This document shows positions 1 through 5,163 of a stretch of DNA of 10,069 bases, piece after piece. The stretch's first letter is position 1; the number at the start of each line of letters is the position of its first letter. Origin of the DNA: Candidatus Gastranaerophilales bacterium (GTDB taxonomy: Bacteria; Cyanobacteriota; Vampirovibrionia; Gastranaerophilales; CAJFVJ01); NCBI GenBank assembly GCA_028694275.1, contig JAQUTS010000055.1, positions 1-10,069 on the forward strand, written 5' to 3'. The translations under genes were made by a program, and so were the position numbers. The notes beneath the pieces were generated by a model. The model saw nothing but the letters and a program-made list of their open reading frames with translations, did not search any database and was not told the origin of the DNA.

Positions 1-1
1 C

Positions 2-967
2 CAAACAATATCCTATGAAGACCTTGCAAAAGGACATTTGGAATTTGACTCAAATCTTATCGGTGATTTTGTAATTATGAAATCAAACGGCACCCCCACA
101 TACAACTTTGCGGTCGTAGTGGATGATATTGATATGAAAATCACGCATATTCTAAGAGGCGAAGACCACATCTCAAATACCGCAAAACAAATACTAATAT
201 ATGCCGCATTAGAAACAGAAGCTCCTGAATTTGCTCACCTTGGAATGATTTTGGCACCTGATCGCAGCAAACTGTCCAAAAGGCATGGTGCGACGGCTGT
301 TAGTGAGTTCATCGAACAAGGCTATTTGCCTGAAGCTTTTGTTAATTTCATTGCACTGCTTGGATGGTCACCATCAGATGGAGAAGAAATAAAATCTCTT
401 AATGAAATCGTCGCGGATTTTGACATTCACAGATTATCATCAAGCAACTCGATTTTTGAATTTGACAAACTCAACTGGATGAATGGTCAATATATCAGAA
501 GCCTTCCTGTCGCGGATATTCTCGAGCGTTCAAAAATATATCTGAAAGACTATGACTTATCAGAGTATACACAAACACAGTTAGAGCGTATGGTAGAAGT
601 TGTACGCGAACCTTTACATCTTTTATCAGAAATCAAAGACGCAGTAGGATATTTCTTTGGAGAGACTGTAGATATAGAACCCGAAGTACAAGAAACTGTC
701 CTTGATACAGAAGAATCTCAAAAAGTGCTGAAAGACTTCTTGGAATTGGCTCAAAATACAGCTTACACAGAAGATGCTTGGCACCATGCGCTGGAAGAAT
801 TCAGGGGCAAATTCAAAGAACAAGGTATCAAACCCAAAAACACAATGTGGGCTATCCGTGCAGCTTTGACAGGTCGTACAAAAGGTGCTGATATTTGCGC
901 TACGATTGCACTTTTGGACAAAGATAAAGTAACAAAAAGAACACAAAAAGCCATCAAGGTTGGTTGA
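2..967 (+). CDS. gltX: Glutamate--tRNA ligase, C-terminal part (5' end outside window)
   Basis: Cytoplasmic class I aminoacyl-tRNA synthetase that charges tRNA(Glu), and in lineages with GatCAB also tRNA(Gln). The frame is open from base 2, so the visible 321 residues are the C-terminal two-thirds of a protein normally near 480; the N-terminal HIGH motif lies upstream of the window. Seen: the second catalytic signature as KLSKRHG (bases 269-289), preceded by a FAHLGMILAPD stretch and followed by the GYLPEAFVNFIALLGWSP segment typical of GltX. The helical anticodon-binding domain follows and ends in an AIRAALTGRTKGADI-like region. The TGA stop at 965-967 is the first three bases of a dispersed repeat copy, so the last residues may have been shortened or changed when the repeat arrived. 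Family identity is secure. Whether it is discriminating or non-discriminating cannot be told from this part. Confidence 0.96.
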   Translation, partial: QTISYEDLAKGHLEFDSNLIGDFVIMKSNGTPTYNFAVVVDDIDMKITHILRGEDHISNTAKQILIYAALETEAPEFAHLGMILAPDRSKLSKRHGATAVSEFIEQGYLPEAFVNFIALLGWSPSDGEEIKSLNEIVADFDIHRLSSSNSIFEFDKLNWMNGQYIRSLPVADILERSKIYLKDYDLSEYTQTQLERMVEVVREPLHLLSEIKDAVGYFFGETVDIEPEVQETVLDTEESQKVLKDFLELAQNTAYTEDAWHHALEEFRGKFKEQGIKPKNTMWAIRAALTGRTKGADICATIALLDKDKVTKRTQKAIKVG

Positions 968-1042
968 GATTGCTTCACCTTGAAGGGTTCGCAATGACGG
1001 CTTTTATTTTGTTGTCATTGCGAGCAAAGCGAAGCAATCTCA
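965..1042. repeat. Inverted pair of GTCATTGCGAG-type repeats (copies R1 and R2)
   Basis: Two copies of one repeat face each other. R1 (965-1000) reads TGAGATTGCTTC ... GCAATGACGG. R2 (1014-1042) reads GTCATTGCGAGC ... GAAGCAATCTCA. The outer arms 965-976 and 1031-1042 are perfect 12-base complements. The inner arms GCAATGAC (991-998) and GTCATTGC (1014-1021) are perfect 8-base complements, separated by a T-rich spacer. Inside R1, CTTCA-CCT-TGAAG (973-985) forms a further small stem. The structure starts on the gltX stop codon and ends eight bases before the ribosome binding site of the next gene. No T-run follows, so it is not a standard intrinsic terminator, although the RNA would fold strongly. 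Similar GTCATTGCGAGGA...GAAGCAATCTC repeats are known to be dispersed in several unrelated bacterial genomes (from memory). Confidence 0.88.
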
Positions 1043-1061
1043 AAGAAATAGGAGTATAAAA

Positions 1062-1430
1062 ATGCCATTTAAAAAAATAGCAGATAATATAAAAACTATT
1101 CAAGAAATTGCAGAAAAAACTCAAAACTTAGAGTTTAAAAAAGCTATTTTAGCTTTGGAAAAACAAATTTTCGAACTTGAAAAAGAAAATTTTGAATTAA
1201 AACAAGCTTTGTCAAAACAGCAAGAATTTAATATGCAACTTAAAGATAATCTTTGTTGGAATCTTAAAGAAGATGGTTCAAAAGAAGAAGTACCGTATTG
1301 TTCTACTTGTTGGTATGACAAGAATAAAGCTATTCCAATGCACGTTGGGGAATATTATTATACTTGTAAAGTTTGTAAAAACAAGATAAGTAATGGTAAA
1401 GAAATTCCTGCGACAAAATTTATAATTTAG
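1062..1430 (+). CDS. Small protein: coiled coil plus Cys4 zinc ribbon, unknown function
   Basis: This 122-residue soluble protein has no signal peptide or membrane segment. Residues about 10-62 are rich in Glu, Lys, Leu and Gln with heptad-like spacing (ALEKQIFELEKENFELKQAL) and should form a coiled coil. Residues 79-106 carry two CxxC pairs, Cys80/Cys83 (YCSTCW) and Cys102/Cys105 (TCKVC), with the spacing of a small zinc ribbon. Similar helix-plus-ribbon proteins of unknown role are common in bacteria, often near mobile DNA; that is recollection, not a search. The ATG start is supported by AGGAG at 1050-1054, seven bases upstream. Repeat copy R2 ends 19 bases before the start, and copy R3 begins one base after the TAG stop, so the gene fills the space between two same-orientation repeats. 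It may bind nucleic acid or a protein partner, but nothing in the sequence decides this. Confidence 0.75.
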   Translation: MPFKKIADNIKTIQEIAEKTQNLEFKKAILALEKQIFELEKENFELKQALSKQQEFNMQLKDNLCWNLKEDGSKEEVPYCSTCWYDKNKAIPMHVGEYYYTCKVCKNKISNGKEIPATKFII

Positions 1431-1431
1431 T

Positions 1432-1469
1432 CTGTCATTGCGAGGAACATAGTGACGAAGCAATCTCAA
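1432..1469 (+). repeat. Repeat copy R3, left end of the GIY-YIG cassette
   Basis: Reads CTGTCATTGCGAGGA, a short variable middle, then GACGAAGCAATCTCAA. It has the same orientation as R2 (1014-1042). It matches R2 at the conserved ends GTCATTGCGAG and GAAGCAATCTCA but differs in the middle. It contains the ribosome binding site, GTG start and first six codons of the gene at 1452. Confidence 0.9.
1442..1446 (+). promoter_or_regulatory. Ribosome binding site supplied by the repeat
   Basis: GAGGA lies five bases before the GTG at 1452, within the conserved GCGAGGA part of repeat R3. It supports that GTG as the start of the GIY-YIG gene, although both belong to repeat sequence. Confidence 0.6.
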
Positions 1470-1751
1470 CAATATTACATCTACATAATTACAAACAAAA
1501 CAAATACGACTCTTTATACAGGTGTGACCAATGACCTTATAAGAAGAATTTATGAACACAAAAATAAACTAGTCGAGGGATTTTCCAACCGATACAATTT
1601 GAATAAACTACTTTATTATGAAATCTGTGATACTCCAGATGCGGCAATCACAAGAGAAAAACAAATAAAAGGCGGTTCAAGAAAGAGAAAAGAAGCTTTG
1701 ATTATTAACCAAAACCCAAAATGGGAAGACTTATACGAAAGATTGTTGTAA
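1452..1751 (+). CDS. GIY-YIG nuclease domain protein, YhbQ/UPF0213-like
   Basis: A 99-residue protein consisting of a single GIY-YIG endonuclease domain of the small stand-alone type. Seen: YYIYIIT at 8-14 takes the place of GIY, and LYTGVT at 21-26 the place of YIG, with Thr instead of Ile in the second motif. Arg31/Arg32 and His36 follow in the LIRRIYEHK helix. The expected metal-binding glutamate is Glu69 in TREKQIKGG, and the end NPKWEDLY is typical of the family. The fold is known to cut DNA with a divalent metal; the natural role of these single-domain proteins is poorly known. The GTG start, its GAGGA site and codons 1-6 lie inside repeat R3, so residues MTKQSQ are repeat-encoded. The next in-frame region already begins the domain, so no better start exists. 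Repeat R4 begins 12 bases past the stop. The gene is probably mobile or maintained together with the repeat (inference). Confidence 0.88.
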   Translation: MTKQSQQYYIYIITNKTNTTLYTGVTNDLIRRIYEHKNKLVEGFSNRYNLNKLLYYEICDTPDAAITREKQIKGGSRKRKEALIINQNPKWEDLYERLL

Positions 1752-1763
1752 AATTAAATTGCC

Positions 1764-1809
1764 TTGAGATTGCCGCGTCGATTTCGGTGAAATCTCCTCG
1801 CAATGACAG
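1764..1809 (-). repeat. Repeat copy R4, right end of the GIY-YIG cassette
   Basis: On the + strand it reads TTGAGATTGC, a variable middle, then CCTCGCAATGACAG, the inverse of R3. The middle holds a perfect small stem, GATTTC-GGT-GAAATC (1780-1794). The conserved ends match R1 to R3 while the middle differs. An ATG at 1803 inside this copy lies in frame with cysS but is probably not used. Confidence 0.88.
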
Positions 1810-1813
1810 TAAC

Positions 1814-1822
1814 AAAAGGAAA
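1814..1822 (+). promoter_or_regulatory. Ribosome binding site that sets the cysS start
   Basis: AAAAGGAAA, with its AAGGA core at 1816-1820, lies six bases before the ATG at 1827. The in-frame ATG at 1803 lies within repeat R4 and has no comparable site, so 1827 is preferred. Confidence 0.7.
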
Positions 1823-1826
1823 CCCA

Positions 1827-3437
1827 ATGAAACTATACAACTCATACACTAACCAAATTGAAGAATTTGAACCGGTAAACGACAACAAAGTAAATATGTA
1901 CGTTTGCGGCCCAACGGTGTATGACTTTGCTCACCTTGGACATGCCAGATGCTATATCACTTGGGATATGGTGGTACGCTATTTGCGTTTCCGCGGATAT
2001 GATGTAACGTACGCCCGTAACGTAACGGACGTTGATGACAAAATCATAGCAAAAGCCAACACCCAAAACACAACACCCGAAGCCATTGCAGGACAATATT
2101 ACGAAGAATTCACCAAATCAATGGATGCCCTAAACTGCCTTAAACCTGATATTGAACCTATGGCAACAAAAACCATCGGAGATATGATAGGGTTAGTCAA
2201 AAAACTTGAAACGCAAGGATTTGCTTATGCTGTTGATGGGGATGTTTTCTTCAGAGTGACCAAATTCAAAGATTACGGCAAACTCTCAAACCAACGTACA
2301 GAAGACCTCGAGTCAGGGGCTCGCGTTGATGCTGATGAAAGAAAAGAAAGCCCGCTTGATTTTGCGCTATGGAAATCCGCAAAAGAAGGCGAAATCAGCT
2401 GGCCGTCCCCTTGGGGAAAAGGTCGCCCGGGTTGGCACTTAGAGTGCTCGGCGATGATAAATAAAGTTTTTAAAGGTGAAACTATTGATATCCACGCAGG
2501 CGGGCAGGATTTGCTTTTCCCTCACCATGAAAATGAAATCGCACAATCGGCTTGCGCCTTTGGTAAACAATTTGTCAAATACTGGATGCACAATGGCTTT
2601 GTGACTATTAACGAAGAAAAAATGTCCAAATCTTTAGGGAATTTTGTCACAATCAACAAATTACTCGAAAAATATGATGCGAACACAATCAGATTCTTCA
2701 TTTTGACCAATCACTACCGTATGCCTGTCGGGTTCAACGATGAGGCTTTGAGTGCGGCACAAAACGGCGTGAAAAAACTACAAAATATTGTACAGGAAGT
2801 TTCTAGGGCAGCTCAAAAAGAAGAGATAGATATACCGTTAAAAAGAAAATATATAAAAGAATTTTTGCAGTATAAAATTTCATCAGGAAAAAAAGAAACT
2901 CTTGATGAAAATGATAGCATTTCCCCAAGTAAAATGACGGTTGATGACTTTATAGAAGCGATGGATAATGACTTCAATACCTCAAAAGCCTTATCCAGTC
3001 TGTTTTATTACCTAAGAGAAGCTAAAAAACTCATAAATGCAGAAAAACCTCTTTATTCTGACAATAATAATGATGATGCAACTTGGATGATAGCTTACTT
3101 ACTAGAATTATCTGAGATTTTGGGTTTCAATTTCGAGACAAAAATCGAAAAACAAATCGACTACCAACAAATCAAAGAAAAACTTCTGACTTTCATCAAA
3201 TCTGATGAAATCGTCTCCAAGTCATTCTTGGGTGAGACTTTGCTTGCAGGTTCTGATAATATTCCACAAGGTGACAAAGAAAGCTTTGAGTATGCTCTCA
3301 ATTTGCTCATCACATCTCGCAATAAAGCCCGCGAAGCCAAAGTTTGGGAATATTCTGATAAAATCAGAGACGGTCTCTTGGAAATAGGCATAGTAATTAA
3401 AGACACAAAAGAAGGTACAACTTGGACAATAGAGTAA
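1827..3437 (+). CDS. cysS: Cysteine--tRNA ligase
   Basis: Cytoplasmic class I synthetase that charges tRNA(Cys). With the ATG at 1827 it has 536 residues, longer than the usual 460 or so. Seen: the HIGH motif as HLGH at 36-39; the KMSKS motif exactly at 265-269; and the zinc ligands expected from the E. coli enzyme as Cys27 (YVCGPTVYD), Cys207 (WHLECSAM), and His233 and Glu237 (FPHHENE). The family segment FIEAMDNDFNT is present near residue 375, and the C-terminus (RNKAREAKVWEYSDKIRDGL ... GTTWTIE) is typical, so the protein is complete. The extra length lies in two places: about 327-369, a Lys/Glu-rich AT-rich stretch before FIEAMD, and about 450-490, before the last helical pair. The alternative ATG at 1803 would add eight residues encoded by repeat R4. 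Its 3' end overlaps mrnC by 16 bases, so the two are probably co-expressed. Confidence 0.97.
   Translation: MKLYNSYTNQIEEFEPVNDNKVNMYVCGPTVYDFAHLGHARCYITWDMVVRYLRFRGYDVTYARNVTDVDDKIIAKANTQNTTPEAIAGQYYEEFTKSMDALNCLKPDIEPMATKTIGDMIGLVKKLETQGFAYAVDGDVFFRVTKFKDYGKLSNQRTEDLESGARVDADERKESPLDFALWKSAKEGEISWPSPWGKGRPGWHLECSAMINKVFKGETIDIHAGGQDLLFPHHENEIAQSACAFGKQFVKYWMHNGFVTINEEKMSKSLGNFVTINKLLEKYDANTIRFFILTNHYRMPVGFNDEALSAAQNGVKKLQNIVQEVSRAAQKEEIDIPLKRKYIKEFLQYKISSGKKETLDENDSISPSKMTVDDFIEAMDNDFNTSKALSSLFYYLREAKKLINAEKPLYSDNNNDDATWMIAYLLELSEILGFNFETKIEKQIDYQQIKEKLLTFIKSDEIVSKSFLGETLLAGSDNIPQGDKESFEYALNLLITSRNKAREAKVWEYSDKIRDGLLEIGIVIKDTKEGTTWTIE
3407..3415 (+). promoter_or_regulatory. Ribosome binding site for the mrnC TTG start
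   Basis: AAAAGAAGG ends six bases before the TTG at 3422, inside the end of cysS. It supports a TTG start that overlaps the cysS stop; no ATG or GTG exists nearby in this frame before the conserved HIGDAV motif. Confidence 0.6.
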
Positions 3438-3778
3438 CTCCTGATTTGCGTTCATTCGCTCACATAGGCGATGCCGTGTGGGAGGTATTTATACGAGAAA
3501 TCACCATCTATCAGACTCTTGTGCCTAATGAGCTTCACAAAAAAACCATAGCACTCGTAAATGCGGAATTTCAGGCAAAATTGCTCAGCCAAATAGAGCC
3601 CGATTTGACCGAGGATGAAAAAGCCATGGCCAAAAGAGCACGCAATCTGTCTGATGGAAAATCAAATCGCCCCGCGCACAGAATCAGTACTGCATTTGAA
3701 GTATTAATCGGCTATTGGTACCTAAATGATAAGAAAAGGCTCGATAATATGTTTGTTACAATAAAAGAACTGTTGTAG
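3422..3778 (+). CDS. mrnC: Mini-ribonuclease III
   Basis: A small double-strand-specific endoribonuclease that in Bacillus subtilis trims the 23S rRNA ends. It consists of the RNase III catalytic domain alone, without the dsRNA-binding domain, and is 118 residues long, slightly shorter than most relatives. Seen: the first catalytic block HIGDAVWEVFIRE with Asp17; the family-specific KRARNLSDGKSN stretch at about 71-82; and the second block AFEVLIGYWYL with Glu93. Asp17 and Glu93 are the expected metal-binding pair of the homodimer. The proposed start is TTG at 3422, which overlaps cysS by 16 bases and has a good ribosome binding site. The position straight after cysS is a familiar arrangement in Firmicutes and related lineages and supports the assignment. 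Confidence 0.93.
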   Translation: MDNRVTPDLRSFAHIGDAVWEVFIREITIYQTLVPNELHKKTIALVNAEFQAKLLSQIEPDLTEDEKAMAKRARNLSDGKSNRPAHRISTAFEVLIGYWYLNDKKRLDNMFVTIKELL

Positions 3779-3795
3779 GCTGGTATGGTTTTTTA

Positions 3796-3804
3796 TGCTA
3801 GTAT
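3796..3804 (+). promoter_or_regulatory. Possible extended -10 promoter for the glycosyltransferase/his unit
   Basis: TGCTAGTAT fits an extended -10 (TGn followed by a TATAAT-like TAGTAT) and ends 29 bases before the GTG start at 3834. No convincing -35 lies at the normal distance; TTGTAG at 3773-3778 is too far (20 bases). The 55-base gap is the only non-coding space before the long unit that ends with hisH. Confidence 0.35.
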
Positions 3805-3833
3805 TAGAACAAGTTTAGAGTTGGAGATTTCAG

Positions 3834-5162
3834 GTGAAAGATAGATGTCTTTTAATATTGATGTTAGCGACACTATGGTCATTCCTTGTAGGATTTAACT
3901 ATTATGTTCCGCAACAGCCCGCATTTATTTTGCTTATGGGTTTTGTAGCAGGATACACAATACTTATCAATATTGCATACAAACATCAAAGAAGAAAACT
4001 CAAGAAAAAACCTATTCAAGAAGATACTTCTTACAAACCATTCGTAAGTATAATGGTTCCTTGCCACTGCGAAGAACTTGTCATATCAGAAACAATCGAA
4101 AATATTCTTGCTTTAGATTATGAAAATTTCGAACTTATATTAATAGATGACAGAAGTACAGACAACACAGCAGCTGTACTCACTCAATATGAAGAAAATT
4201 ACCCCAGAAAAATCAAGGCAATGATAAGACCAATGAGTGCCTTCCCCGGAAAATCCGCCGTTTTGAATGAAGCTTTTGAACTATCAAAAGGTGAAGTAAT
4301 TTGCGTTTTTGATGCAGATGCAAGAATAAAACCTGATTTTCTAAACAGAATCTTGCCAAAACTTGCCCCAAAAGATGTTGGAGCAGTGCAGGCAAGAAAA
4401 GTAGTATCAAACCGTGATTTCAACTTTTTAACTCGTTGTCAAGACAATGAAATGGCTCTTGACAGCCACTTCCAATGCGGTCGTGACTCGATCAAAGGAG
4501 CCGTGGAATTGCGCGGAAACGGACAGTTAATCAAAAGAGAAGCCCTCCTCAGCGTAGGTGGGTGGAATAACCATACAATTACTGACGATTTAGATTTATC
4601 CACAAAACTCCATTTGAACAGATGGGACGTGAGATTCTGCTTGGGAGTAGAAGTTTACGAAGAGGGAGTTTTGACTTTTGGTGCTTTGATAAAACAACGC
4701 CGCAGATGGATTGAGGGTAGTGTAAGAAGGTATCTTGATTACTTTGGAAAAATGCTTACATCAAAAACAATCTCTCTTTTTGCAAGATTAGATATGCTTG
4801 CATATATTGCAGAGTTTTTGTTGCCTATTTGGCTTGTATCCGAGTGCATTATGCAAACAGTCAAATGCATAGAAGGACAGCAAAATAACATGATGTCATC
4901 CTTTGCTTTAGCAATAGGCCTTGGATTTTTCTTCTTTGCAGGCCTTCTGTACAGTCTTAGACGTTACAAAAATCTATCTTACTGGCAAACATTCAAACAA
5001 TCAGTCGAAACAGCCATTTATGTGGTTGTCTTTTGGTCGCCTCTTGTAATATTTATTATCCCTAAAATAATCTTCACAACACGTTCTATGGATTGGGGAA
5101 AAACGGATCACGGAACATTAGTAACAGCAGAAGAAAAAGAAACACAACCGCAAGAGGTATAA
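3834..5162 (+). CDS. Membrane GT2 family glycosyltransferase (processive type)
   Basis: A 442-residue inner-membrane enzyme that should transfer sugars from a nucleotide sugar on the cytoplasmic face. Two hydrophobic segments (about 4-24 and 30-48) precede a GT-A domain beginning at FVSIMVPCHCEE (70-81). Seen: IDDRSTDN with Asp105/Asp106; the metal-binding DAD at 160-162; the acceptor/base region TDDLDLS at 250-256, where relatives usually have TEDLD; and QRRRW at 288-292, the Q/RxxRW motif of processive enzymes. Three or more membrane segments follow (about 322-345, 355-373, 392-414), then a charged tail. This layout resembles PgaC/BcsA-like synthases of surface polysaccharides; donor and product cannot be read from the sequence. 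It starts with GTG and has GGAG (3823-3826) seven bases upstream. The next gene begins one base after its stop, so it is co-transcribed with the his genes although the functions look unrelated. Confidence 0.88.
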   Translation: MKDRCLLILMLATLWSFLVGFNYYVPQQPAFILLMGFVAGYTILINIAYKHQRRKLKKKPIQEDTSYKPFVSIMVPCHCEELVISETIENILALDYENFELILIDDRSTDNTAAVLTQYEENYPRKIKAMIRPMSAFPGKSAVLNEAFELSKGEVICVFDADARIKPDFLNRILPKLAPKDVGAVQARKVVSNRDFNFLTRCQDNEMALDSHFQCGRDSIKGAVELRGNGQLIKREALLSVGGWNNHTITDDLDLSTKLHLNRWDVRFCLGVEVYEEGVLTFGALIKQRRRWIEGSVRRYLDYFGKMLTSKTISLFARLDMLAYIAEFLLPIWLVSECIMQTVKCIEGQQNNMMSSFALAIGLGFFFFAGLLYSLRRYKNLSYWQTFKQSVETAIYVVVFWSPLVIFIIPKIIFTTRSMDWGKTDHGTLVTAEEKETQPQEV

Positions 5163-5163
5163 A

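Larger units (their letters stand above)
1432..1809 (+). mobile_element. Candidate 378-bp repeat-bounded GIY-YIG cassette
   Basis: The segment starts with CTGTCATTGCGAGG (1432-1445) and ends with its exact reverse complement CCTCGCAATGACAG (1796-1809). A second inverted pair lies just inside: GCAATCTCAA (1460-1469) and TTGAGATTGC (1764-1773). Between them is a single gene for a GIY-YIG nuclease-like protein whose start lies inside the left repeat and whose stop is 12 bases before the right one. This is the layout of a minimal mobile unit with terminal inverted repeats, or of a nuclease that acts on its own flanking repeats. No target-site duplication is visible at the outer borders, and no transposase is present, so mobility is inferred only. 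Confidence 0.5.

Noticed and set aside
626..994. Open frame of 122 codons on the - strand within gltX
   Set aside because: It lies opposite the well-conserved gltX frame, has a Cys/Phe-rich composition typical of antisense frames, and shows no family motif.
965..1042. Palindrome as a rho-independent terminator of gltX
   Set aside because: The fold is strong but no T-run follows the outer arm; the T-rich part is in the loop. It is better explained as two opposed repeat copies.
965..1809. CRISPR-like array because of four similar repeats
   Set aside because: The copies are in mixed orientation, irregularly spaced, separated by genes, and no cas gene is present.
1803..1826. Upstream in-frame ATG for cysS adding eight residues
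   Set aside because: It lies inside repeat R4 and lacks a ribosome binding site, while the ATG at 1827 has AAAAGGAAA six bases upstream and gives the usual short lead before the YVCGPTVYD motif.
3773..3804. TTGTAG and TAGTAT as a normal -35/-10 pair
   Set aside because: The 20-base spacing is outside the usual 16-18, so only the extended -10 is kept as a tentative site.
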